Shown here in pieces: positions 37,701-50,800 of a DNA stretch of 64,000 nt (positions are counted from its first letter, which is position 1; each line of letters starts with the position of its first letter). A program made the translations under genes and the position numbers. Origin of the DNA: Hippopus hippopus (lineage: Eukaryota > Mollusca > Bivalvia > Cardiida > Cardiidae); the NCBI GenBank assembly GCA_946811185.2, contig OX328106.1, positions 42,048,311 to 42,112,310 of the forward strand, given 5' to 3'. The notes beneath the pieces were generated by a model, which was given only the letters and a program-made list of their open reading frames with translations, searched no databases and was not told the origin of the DNA.

Positions 37701-40700
37701 TATTATTTAGGTCCCTCCATGCTCTAGGTATGTTTGTTTGTTTGGTGTTCAATGTTTTTCGATTATATTGTGGTGGCCAGTGTAGAAAACATAGTGGGAA
37801 AAGGAGAAAATGCTGGTTACCAGCATTTTCTCCTGTTCTAAACATTTTTTAGAAAGGCTCATATTTCGGGGTTGTGAAGCTTGGAATTGTGCAGTATAGA
37901 GTTAACTTTTACCAAAGGACAAGATTTTAGACTTGTCAGAATTGAGAGTATTTGCAGTCAACAAATTAAATGAGGCTGAAATAATGTAACTTGGCTTGAA
38001 AAGGGTAAAAACCATTGTGGAAAATGGGGGGAAAAATGCTGCTTATCAGCATTTCTCCTTTTTGGAAAATGTTTTCAAAGGTCTCTTTCCTCAGGTTTGT
38101 TAATATTCAAGATTGTTTGGGAAAGGATTTATCTTGACCATCAGATACTTAATCTTGCTTCTTGGTCATTCAGGAATTAGAAACAAATAAAATCCCTTTC
38201 TCTCTTACAATACAAGGATCACAATTATTTGAGCCACGCTCTGGCAAAAGGGGACTTAATGCATCTCTGTGATGCATTATACCAAGCAAGCCATCAATAG
38301 TAATGGATCCATAATAGCCACTTTTTTTTTAACAACTGACATATTCAGGAGGTGGACTCGTCCTGGGACATACAGGAAATTGACAAATAGCGAAAAGTTT
38401 CGCCACAGGTCAGCCTGCGCAGATTGTGCAGGCTGACCTGGGTCGATACTTTTCACAGATGAATTAAGCCCCCTTTTCACAGAGCATGACTCATTTATAG
38501 ATATCCTTTTTCTTTTTATTTTCAGACAATTATACATCCAGACACAGGAAAGAAGATCTTGATGCCGTTTAGAATGTCTGGTAAGTTGTAAATTGTAAAA
38601 TCAGTTTGATGTCAATACTTAGTTTTGAGCTGACTGTCATTATCACGGAACTTCACTTCTTTTTGCCGAGCCAGGTAGCTCTGTTGGCAAGAAAGCAGGT
38701 GGATCACTGGTTCAAAATCCGGGCTCAGCCATTTCTTTCTGAGATTTGATGATAGTCCTTACGATAAGATTCATTCCTCTATCAATTTACAATGTTTATG
38801 TGGGTAAGCAGCCAGTGGTTTTGAGAAGAATATTGTGCAAAGTACTGATAAGGAAAAAAAAAACTACAGAAAAACATCGGTAGGTGCACTGGCTGCCATG
38901 ATATAACGGAAAAAATGTTGAAAACAGTGTGGAACACCTGAAAATAAGCAAGTTCATAGGAATAGTCTCTAAATTTTTCCTCAATGTTCTCCAGCCTGTC
39001 ATAAGTAAATACCATCTTCTGAGCAACACTTAACTTTACATGCACTCACAACAAATCAGTCATGCTCTTTGAAAAGAGGGTTTAATGCATCTTCAAAAAG
39101 TATTGACCAATGTCAAGCTTGCGCAGTCAGGGCAAACTAACATAGAATGAAACCTGTTGCTGTTTGTAAATTTTCTGCATGTCCAAGGACCATTTTACCT
39201 CCTGAATCAGTTGGTTGCTAGACAAACTGATTTTATAGCTCCATAATGTTATGATGACTCTTTTGGTATAATGGATCATGGAGATGCATTAAACCCCCTT
39301 TTGCCAGAACATGACAAAGGTTTTCAGTTTGGAAGTGTGTAAAACTTTGATGTCTGGTAAAGAGCTTAAACTCTGCTCTTTACCACACTATCGTGAATTT
39401 TAATGAGCCGTAAAAAGAAAACTTGAAAATATTTGGGAAAAGAAGAAAATCATGGTAACCAACATTTCCTTTTTTTTCCCCCCGCAATATTTTTAATCCT
39501 GTTTAGAAAAATCCCATCATATGAGCCATGTTTAATATGTTGTCTGTAAATACATGTACTCTCAATTTGGATAAGGCTATAACTTGGTTGTCTAGTAAAG
39601 GGTTAAACCAGTCTTTCATTGTACATGACCCATGCTCTGGCAAAAGGGAGCTTAATGCATCTCCATAAAACATGATACAAAGCAAACCATCATGTGATTA
39701 CAGATCCATAATAGCCACGTTTTTTAACAACTGACTAAATCATCAAGTGGACTGGTCTGTGGACACATAGAAAATTGACCTATCGCGAAAAGTTTCATCC
39801 AGTTCAGGCTGCGTGGACTGCGCAGGCTGATCTGGGTTGATACTTTGCACAGATACATTAAGCCCCCTTTTCACAGAGCAAGGCTCACATATTTTTTAAA
39901 GTGTCTGTTGTGTTTAATCTTTGGTCTTTTCAGGCTATGTACCTTTTGGAGTCCCAATCGTAAGTACTTTTTAGAACCTTAACTCTTGATGACAAAATTT
40001 TAGGCTCATCCATATTGAAAGTAGTCGCAGATGACATTATAGGCATGGCTCTAGTGAAAGGATCTGTCTTTGATAGAAAAAAAAATTTTTTTTGGAAACA
40101 GAGAAAATGGTGGTAACCTGCTTTTTTCTCTTCCCCACAATGTTTTCAACTCCGTTTTAGAGTCATTTTAATTTTGGATAAAGGAATTTTTCTTTATCAA
40201 ACAACCCTTTTTCTGTTATGACCCTTAAGGAGATGGCTTCTAAAAAGAATTGGGTTTGCACCTGACTGGCAGTTCAAAGTAACTGGTAACCAGCTTTTTC
40301 TAGTTTTCCCACAATTTTTTCTATCCCATCTCTGATAAATCTCATAATTTAATCCACATTTGATATGTTGTCTGCAAGTGCTTTCAGTGCAGACAACTCT
40401 AGAATTTCTTCATGTGGTAAAGAGTTAATCACAGGCAGAAAAAGAATACTACATGTAGATGGTTATTACAGGTTGTGGGTATGTTGCTTCCAAACCTAAC
40501 ATTCCGACAGATGATATTTTGGCAATGGCTGAATCAGAGTCACAATGCTTGCTTTAACTATGCAAACAGGAATGCAACAAAGGTAATTTCAACCCAAACA
40601 AATATGGTCTGCAACATGTGAAAAAGGCCTTTCAGACATTTGCATAAAGTGTTGTCTCGGATCAGCCTGCGCAGTCCCCGCAGGCTTATCCGAGACGGCA

Positions 40701-41856
40701 CTTTACGTCAACATTAGATTTTGTCCTACAATAGACTTGCGTGAAACAGAAAATCACACATGATCGGAAATTGTTGTCTTGGATCAGCCTGCGCATACTG
40801 CACAGGCTGATCCGGGACGACACTTTACGCAAATATCCAAGCGCCCCTTTTTGCATGTTGCAGGCCATATGTGAACGATCCTTAGGAGGATGCCTTTGGA
40901 AAGGGTTATTGGAAAAGAAGAAATTGTTTGCTTGTTGAGTTGTGTTTTCATATGGTCTTTAAAGCTGTTTTCAACTTTATTTCAGTTATATTGTAGAAGC
41001 CAGAGCACCTCTACGCTTTTCTGGAGTTCATTTTACTACCACTTTGCACAATGTTGTCTCTGGCTGCTTTCCCACATAATAATCATCATTAAAATACTGA
41101 TTGGCTTTGTAAGAGAAATAAGTCCTGTTGCTATGACTACTTAAATCTTAGAAAGAAATAGGTGTAGATAAGGTTTCTAAGCTGGTTTGTTGAGCAAAGC
41201 TGGAAAAAAATAAAGTTTTATTCTCTGAAATGTCAAGTATACTTATAGAACTTTTATCAAAGACTTCATTTTAGCCAGTTATCAATGGGAAATAAAACTC
41301 CATTTATGTATTCTTTCATTTCAGCCTACACCAACGAGCAAGTTTATCATAGGATATATAGGAGCAGTAACTAGTGCCATTTCTATATCAGTGAGTATTA
41401 TCATAGTTGCCTCCCTTTACATGATATCTTCAAATATTGTCTGAATAGATGGATGTGTGAAAAATTAATGTTTGCTGTTGTTACATGATGTAAGTTTACT
41501 TTAAAGCTTTTGTTTTACATTGATTTTGAAATAAGTTTGTACAACTCAGATGAAATTTTCTTGAAATTTGCTTTATGGAAAGTGAACCACTTCTTACCAT
41601 GTGATGTGGGCAGTTCCAAAAGTTGACAATACATGGTGCAGTAATGTTGATGTTTTTTAAAAAAAACAAAAAATACAACTGACTTAATTTTCCAAATTTC
41701 AGGTTGGTCTCAGTCACTTTATTAGTAAAGCAAACACATTTTCTCCAGCCACCAAAATGTTAATCCAGAGATTTGTGCCATATCCAGCTGTCGGCAAGTC
41801 TCTGTCTGTATAGAAGTCTGTATCTCCTTTCTCTCCCCCCTTTCCTGTGTGTGTGT

Positions 41857-41898
<42 letters not shown>

Positions 41899-44800
41899 TA
41901 TCCATCTGTCCATCAGTCCATTCATCAGTCCATCATTAACTATTTTATGTGTGTTTTGTCTCATGTGACTTTTTCTTTCTTTCTTTCTAGAGCTTGTTTA
42001 AAAAATTTGTTTGATTTCATACTTAGATATTTCTTTTATTGAAATGTTCATAATAACCTTGTTAGTAATTCATATAGTTGGATGTAGTTTGGTAAAAGCT
42101 ACCATCTGTAGATAACATTAGACTTTACTGTATGACAAAATTTTTGAAAAGGCATTTTTAAATCATTTGCAGACATTTAATTTGTCTCACAAGATGAATA
42201 ATATTTTTGGAAGGATAGAAAACAAAGTGGAAAATGGAGACTATACTGCTTAGCATGATTTTCTCCATTTCCCACAATGCTTTCAAAAAGCCTTTTTCCC
42301 TGAAGCATGTAAAACATGATTATTTAATAAGGAACTGTGTAAGTTTTATCTTGAATGAGACCCAGATAATTGCAAATTTGTGGTAGCTTATTGTCTTTAG
42401 TGTTTCAGCAAAGTGGACAGTATAGATCAAGGATCAAATGGTTTTGTGCAGTCTGATCTTGATTTACACTGGCCACAAAGGCAACTATGGATGTGACAGG
42501 CACTTTAACTCTTTACCACACAATCCCGACTTTTAACGACCCTGAGAAAGAAGGTTATAGAAAACATTGTGGGAAAAGGAGAAAATGCTGGTAACCAGCA
42601 TTTTCTCCTTTTCCCACAATATTTTCTACCCTAACAAAGTCAGAAATCATCATATTAACAAGATTTAATTTGATGTCTGCAGATGCTTTGAATTTGGTCC
42701 AGTCCAAAAATTTGTCGTTTGGTAAAGAGTTAAGGGTTAACCAGCAAAATATTTTCCTTGTTAGGTTTATTATTTCATTACTTTTTTCTCTTTTTTTTTC
42801 AGCCTCAGCAAATGTATGTAATGTATTGTTGATGAGAAATAATGAATTAAGTGAAGGGATAGACGTGTTAGATAGCAAAAATAACGTGGTGGGAACTTCA
42901 AAAATAGCTGCCAAACAGGTAATCAATTACACTGGTTTACATCTACATTGATCAGAGTTTTCCCTGTACTGTCTCATACAGGTTCATTTAACTCCCTTCA
43001 AAATAAACAAGCAATTTCGTTGAAATGATATCCCAGGCCAAAAAAGACCTTTTCAAAAATTTACGCATGACTAGTATTAACTATGTCTGAACAAACATCA
43101 ATAGCAAACACTTTAGAGCCCTAGCCTAGTACTGGTAAAACCCAGGAAATACATGAATATGTGACCTGTGGCCGTGATATGACTGAAATAATGTTGAAAG
43201 CGGCACAAAACACCATTCAGTCAATAATGTTTTGTCTGTGTTAACCCTTTACAAAACAATCCCGGGTTTTCACAACCCTGAGGAAGAAGCCATTTGAAAA
43301 CCTTGTGGGAAAAGGAGAAAATGCTGGTAACCAGCATTTTCTCCTTTCCCCACAATGTGTTCTACCCTATCCCAAAACTTTAGTTCATTTGTACCAGTTT
43401 CATATTTGTTGTCTGCAGAAAGCTTTCAATTTGGAATTTGTCATTTGGGAAAGGATTAAGGCCACCATAATATGTCTGACCTAAGAATGCAGCGTTACCT
43501 TGTGAGACTTTTTCATATACTTACTTAATATGCAGAAGAGTGCTCAAAGAGAGATAACTCTGTCATACTAGAGATAATAAGTATAACTTCTCCTCCAAAA
43601 ATTCTGTCCATATGTGTAATGAAAGTTTCTTCTCCTTCAGATATTTGTTATTGATAGGGGGTCACTGGTTCAAATCCCTAACTCGGCTAGTTTCTTTCCA
43701 AGTCATCTTGACAGGATTTATTCCTCTCTCACTATTGATTATTGTTTTCCTGATGGTTATCTCGGTAAACAGACAGTGGCTTGGAAGAAAAGTGTGCTAA
43801 ATACATATTTAAAAAAAAAACTGAAGGAAAGCATGGATGGGTGCACTGGCTGCCGCAATATGGCTGAAATAATGTTGAGACTGGCTTTAAGACACCATAC
43901 AAACTAACAAATTGTAAATTGCCTTTATGGTAAAATGGCTAAGCACACAAGCAGTTAGACAGCTTTTCAGACTATTGTTGGTAACTGATCAGTTGCTTGT
44001 CCAAAACACATTTGCACAATTTTCTTTACATATCAGTCAAAATTGCATTTTTAGCTTGGCTGTTTTTCAAAGAAAAAGACGAATTATTGCTGTAGCCATT
44101 GTTAAGTATTGAAAGGGGAACTCGTACAAGAGGGGCGGGTTACCATCAAAGTATTTTTCACAAAGTTAAGCCCCTTTTTCGACTTTGAATTTTCACTGAA
44201 AACCAAGCACTTGCAGCCAAGCGTTTGTCCCCTGCATGTGGTGCTCTTGTTTTGATCTTCATTATAGTTCTCCAGGATTGTCCTTGCGCAAGGGACTTCA
44301 CATCACTTCTAATATAAAATGAAATTATATTTTTCTTTGGGAAATAAGAGTTTCCTCATCATCAAGTCTCTGGTTCAGATTTACTGTTATTATCTTTTAC
44401 AGGCTGTACTTTCCACAGCAGGTACCAGAATTATTTTACCAGCACCAATTTTAATTATTCCTCCATTAGTCATGGCTCAGATAGAAAAGTGAGTGAGATT
44501 TGTTCATTTTTTTTTTCCAACCCTTTACCAAACAATCCCATATTTTGATAGCAGTTACTAAGAAGGCTTTGGAAAACATTGTAGGAAAACCTGGAGATGG
44601 AAGAAGCTTTAAAGAGCCCGAGATGGAAAGCTTTTGAAAACATCATGGGAAAATGAAAAAATGCTGGTTACCTTTTTCATGATGTTTTCTATCCTTTCAA
44701 AGACAAAAATCTCTGTTTGAGCTGCATATAATATATCTTCTACAAATGCTATCTGTTCGAACTAGTCTGAAATTTTGTCCTCTAGTAGAGACAAGGCTTC

Positions 44801-47800
44801 TCTGTTGATGGATTTTGTGTTGCTGATTGTACAATATTGTGTTTTCCAAAATTTCATTTAAAGAATTGTAAGCAGAGGTAAGTTATAACCAAATCTTTTT
44901 TTTAGCCAAAGAGACAACAGCCACAGCTTTGAGATTTTCCTTGTGAGAACAGAACATTTTATTGTTAGAGTTGTACAAAGTACATAGTCATACGAAAAAC
45001 ATGTACAGAAATATATAATATACAACAGGAATTGAATAAATACATAAATCCATTCAATCAGTCTATACATGGGAATAAATCCGTTACACAGAGATTAATT
45101 TGCTTTAATAGCAATTAGGTGTATGATGTAACTGTTTTCTATCTGTTTATTCTGCAGGACCCAGTTTTGGAAAAGAAATCCAAGATTACATCTACTTATC
45201 AACGCAATTCCATGCACTATATCATTTGGGCTGGCCTTGCCAGCTACTGTTGCATTATTTCCACAATATTCAAAGGTAACAAATTTTACTTAGAATTACG
45301 AGGGATTAATTCTTTGCCAAACGACAAATTTACAAACTTGTCCAAATTCAAAGCATTTGCAGAGGAGATATAAAATGATACTGAAATGATGGGATTTCTG
45401 TCAGAAAGAGTAGAAAACATTGTGGCAAAAGGAAAAAATGCTGGTTACCAATGTTTTCAAAAGTCTTTTTCCCTGAGGTTGTTAGAACTTGGAATTGTGT
45501 GTTAAAGGGTTAAAATGTGGCATTGTCTACCCATTCTTCATTCATGTCATTTCTGTAGAGGTCCTCTTTGGCTCAGTGGTTAACTCTTTACCAGACAACA
45601 AAATTTTAGACATGTCCAAATTGAAAGCATTTGCAGATGGCAAGTTACATGTAGCCCTGATGATGAGCCTTATCTTGAAAGTTTTGAAAACATTGCAGGA
45701 AAAGGAAAAAAGGCTGGTTACCAGCATTTTCTCCTTTTCAAACAAGGTATCCAAAATCCTTCCTTTTCAGAGTTGTTAGCAGTGTGGATTGTTTGATAAA
45801 GGGATAAGGTTTTTGATTCATTGTCAGAAAATCCTGGCCAAGCTTGATAGGTCAGTTGGTAATGGTGGGTTTGAGCCATGACATTGCAAATCCTTTCCAA
45901 GGTTGGATTCCTATCTCTTTGCTGAACTTTCTTTTGACATTGTGTATGTGGCACAGCAACCAGTGGCTTGGTAAGAAAGTTATGCAGAGTGGAAAATGAT
46001 ATAAACTCCAGGAAACTATGAATAGTTGCACTTGTCATCATAATTATGAAATGGAATAAATGTGCGAAATGACATTAAATTCCAAATAGTATACCAAGAT
46101 ACCAAGATCATACTACTCAGTTGTGTAGTCTAATTTTAGGGATACTGGTTAATCAGTAGACTTAATTCAAAGGTGAGAGCAATCAACCCTCTACCCCATA
46201 TTCCCTAGTTAAAATGACTCTATGGAACGGGTTTTTCGAAAACATTGTAGAAAAAGGAGAAATTGTTGGAAACTGACACTTTCTCCTTCATCTACAATTT
46301 TTTTTCAGAGCCCTTCTTAAAACAAAACACTACCATTTGAGTCGCATTTAATTTGTCATTTTCAACAGGTCTAAAATTTTATGTCTGCATGGTTGTCAAA
46401 ATGTTTTTAAATAACAAATCAAAACTGAATTCTAACAGATCAGGCCGGGGGTCAAGGGGGCTGCCTAGGCCGAAAATGAATTTTGGCAATTCTAAAAACT
46501 TTGGAAGCCATCTCCTTGAATGCAAGTCCATTCATTCTTCTTTCTTAGTCTTTGCCAGAATACATTATATTTGCTCTTTGGAGAAACTTTTTTTTTTAAA
46601 CTTTTTTTTAATAAAATAGATCATTTGTAATATATTCTTAAGATTTTTGCATTGGGAAAAAGTGGATTTTTAGAGAAAAATACTGCTATTCTATCTAAAA
46701 TACACATGAAAGAATTTTTGTTATCGAGTGTTGTTTAAAAATTATCTGTTTATAGACTCTAGTTTTGTCATTCATTTAATTTGCATTTCTGTTGTGTAGT
46801 GTCTTTCATCTTTGTTGTTATAAATGTACCGGGTATATTCTCGCGCCAACGTTGTATGTATAGAAAAAAATAAATCGGAATCACCCTTGAGGTAATAAGA
46901 TATACATGTACTTTGTCAAGCTTTACGGCCGCCGAGATCTAACTGGGTAAGAAATGTATCGGTGTGGTTATCTGCCTTGAAACGAGCTGTATATTTGTGC
47001 AATTCATTCCTATTTTTTTGCATCTGCTTGTGAAAAAATTAAGCAACCTTTAAATTTCTGACAACTGAGTCATGACAATCCACTGTAAAGCTGAAATTCA
47101 GCAAATTCATCAACTTTCCAGGATTCGACACTAAATTTTTTTCTTTGGGATCCAGCAGGAATCCCTAACTTTATTATCTGGGTGCTCTCCTGATTATTGA
47201 GGATCCCTCCGAAGTTACAAAAAAGTAAGTTTTGATTGATCAACTTGATTTTGTTATTTCATTTGATTTTTATTGAATAAATTAGATTCATCAGCATTTT
47301 GTATACTTTGTTTTGTAGAATGGCTACATCATTAGCCAATAGATCATCATCCTGCTCCTCTGCATCAGTAATCTATTGTACTTTTAAAAAACTTTGGATG
47401 CAGATCATGCAAATCCTGCAAATACTACCCAGACAATTATGGATTTTTTTTGTGTGATACAATCAAAAATGACCAAATACAGATGGGCTATCAGCAAAGT
47501 ATGTATGTATACATGTGAAAAGAAAAGAGATTTAGGCCTGTGTCACAAGAAATTCAGTGCTGACAACTGTATCAACTGTATAAGTTACATGTAGTGCAAT
47601 GACCACCTTTCCTACAAAGCGCAAAAAACGTCTGCCAAGCATATGGGTATGAGTGTCCTAAGAGTGTCACACTAAATAGGGAAAAAAATGGGGTCTAAAT
47701 GGTCAGGGGTCTAAAGTCTCAACATTTCTCCCACCTCTTTTAGGCCAAAATTTATGACAAAATTAACAACTGAGCAGCTGTAGAAATGGTAGAAATACAG

Positions 47801-50800
47801 TATATCATGTATATCATGTTTTTATTAGCATTTATATAGTTTTAAGTTACTTCATCAATCCATTGACGAAGGGGCCTGATGATTGAAAATTCGTCATAAA
47901 GTATCCTTTTGAAATCGTCCTTCCAATTTTGCTGACAGGGGCCCTGGCGCTTTGTTTCATACACACTTTGCGTTTCTAGACGCTCTTCGGGTGTATTCTT
48001 TCTTTTATCAGCAGGCTGAGATATGTTCTAAAAATAAGAAAAAATCCGCGCCGTGAAAACTCAAGACAATTATTGGCCAAAACCGTAACAACTAGACGCT
48101 TGACAAAGTAATTTGATTTTAAAGAGCATCTCAATGACTTAGTAGGTTACAAGACGTTGCGATTGTGACACAAGCAGTGTTTATTTTTAGACTGGTTTTT
48201 CCGAAGATTTTTCAAGGGCACGGCATGTAAAGGAAGTTCTTTGTTAAGCTTGCATTTGTTATTAAACGTCTTAAAAATTCAAGGATCCTAACGGAATCTT
48301 AACGAATATAAAGAAACCAGGCGCTTATAAAAAAAGAAAAGCCTCGCATCGACAGCAAAACTAACCGATCCAAACACGATTTTAAGCGATAATTTCAATC
48401 GGCTTATTTTGACAACACTGGTCTGGTGCAGAGAAAACCGTGGTATTGTAGAGTAGATTTGTAAGCAGAGGTGAGAAATTTTGTGGCCCAATGTGAAACC
48501 CTAAAGCCCTTGCAACCTGTCTGAGTGCTATGCTATGGAGGTTTCAGACTTTGTCCAACCCACTATCAGTTTGAATCTATTTAAAAAAAACGGATTACCC
48601 TACAACAGTTTGGCGTCCGGATCCCTTGTTTCTGTTATAATATCACTCTCAGACACAACTTTTCAGCAAATCAAATTGAAAGCATCTTTGAAAAAAGAAA
48701 TGTTGATAAAAACAACAAATTGTTGTTTGATACAAGAATGAACATAAAAAATAGTGGTATAGGTATAATTGACATAGAAATAAGGTTTAAATCCTGAATA
48801 CATGTAAAGCCTTAGTGGCAGAAGGAGAGATGCTTATTATGTGTGATTTAATCTTTTATGTCTATGTCTGCAGCAGTGATTTTATTCAAGACAAAAAAAA
48901 AGGCAGAAAAATCATCTGCAGGTGTTAGAATGACATAAATGATCTCAGCATTGGTGCTTCTTCTTATAGGTTTTAACAGAAAAAAAAATACAACCTCCAT
49001 TTGTCACTATTTTCTATACAGTTATTTTAGTCAAGACAAAAAAAAAGAATACTCTGCAGGTGTTAGAATGACATAAATGATCCTCAGCTGCTCTGCTAAA
49101 CAATGGTAAAATAACAGTTATCACAGACAAAAAAATATTACAACCTTCATTTGTCACAATGTTCTATACAGTGATTTTATTCAAGAAAAAAAATAATAAA
49201 ACCTCCATTTGCCACTGTGTTTTCTAAGGTGATTGTATTCAAGACAAAAAATATTGTGTGCAGGTGTTAATGGGTTATAAATGATCTAGGTTTTGCTGCT
49301 AAACAATGATAAAAACTTGGAACAGTCATCACAAGTAAAAAACACTCCCTACATTTGTCATCAGCTGACTGTTATCATATCATAAACAAATCTAACAATT
49401 ACTGTCAGAAATGTGTCACTTCAGGCTTGTTAACTCTTTACCAAACCATCTTGTGTTTTGAAAACTTTGTGGGAAAAGGAGAAAATGCTGGTTACCAGCA
49501 TTTTCTCCTTTTCCTACAATGCTTTCTATTCTTTCAGAAATCATCATTTTGGTCAGATCTTATCAGTTAATGTCTGCTAGTGCTTTCATTTTGGAAAAGT
49601 TTAAGATTTTGTTATTTGGTGAAATGTTTATCTGTTATGAGATAGACAATTATTGGAAAACAATATGGCAGCCGCTGGTTGTGAACAGTTTCACCATTCT
49701 AAGTTGCATTCTTATTCAATTGCACAAGAATTTTCTCCATTTCAAAGTAACACATTTTCTAATTAGCTAAACCAGATGGCCCATCAGAAATTATGTTACT
49801 TTCTAGATTCAGAATTAGACTGAGAATATTTATTGTCTGCCAATGCTTTCAATTTGGAAAAGGTAAAAAAATTGTTATTTGGTAAAATGTTTATCTGTTA
49901 TGAGATAGACATTCACTATAGAAAAAAAATGGGTCTTATATCTAGACTGTAAATGTCCATTGGATTTATTTAGTAAAGTGACTATTAGTTAACTCTTTTA
50001 CCAAACAACAAAATTTTAGACTCAACCAAATTAAAAACATTGGTAGACAACAAATTCAGTCTAACTCACAGAAGGTGATTCTTGTCTTGGAAATGGTAGA
50101 AAACATTGTGGGAAGAGCAGAAAATTTTTGTTACCAGCATTTTCTCCCTTACCAATAGTATGTTCAAGAGCCTTCCTTTCATAGACTTTACAAAGTGGGA
50201 TTGTTTGGTAAAAGGTTAAGAAAGGTACCAACAGCACAGGACTAAAATTAAATTTGGTCATCAAAGATGAGAATGCTTTCTCAGAACCAAACTCAGAGAT
50301 GTTGTAATTTTCCTATTTGGACTTAATGATACGAGTATCTCAAAATTCTTTGAGTAATGGGGCAGCAGCATTCCTACTACCAGGACAGGATTAGATCAGG
50401 GTCTACAATGTTTTCAAATATCTCCACAACAGGCATAAGCAGCTTAAATGAAATGGACATTTTTTGTCAGTAGAACAGCAGCAAAATATATGTAGTCCAA
50501 GTTGATCACTACATTGTGTTTTGTAATATGCAAAATTTTAGATAGAGTAAGCTCAAAATCGAACTGATGCAGTCTGATCTTGATCTTCCCTCTCCACCAA
50601 AGCACCTGGAGTTTTCCTTTGTATGAAAGAAGTAGAGAAGGGGTTAGAGGGGGGACTTATGATGTCCTTCACTAGAAGCTTCATTCTGGTCATTATTTTA
50701 TGGTTAATATTTAGGGGTAACTTTATGGATAGAATTAACTTATTTAGATAGATTAAAATGAGCCATGCTATGTGAAAAGGGGGCTTAATGCATCTGCAAA

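Noticed and set aside
41714..42042. Reading frames rich in RE or LS repeats on both strands
   Set aside because: Produced by the TG/TC microsatellite in SFXN5 intron 8.
47310..47600. Possible nested exon in SFXN5 intron 11 (acceptor-like TTTTGTAG followed by ATG)
   Set aside because: The frame from the ATG closes soon, no family resemblance was seen, and no matching donor and partner exon were found.
48880..49370. CRISPR-like array
   Set aside because: Units are long, degenerate and AT-rich, with no short constant repeat or unique spacers. The host is an animal.
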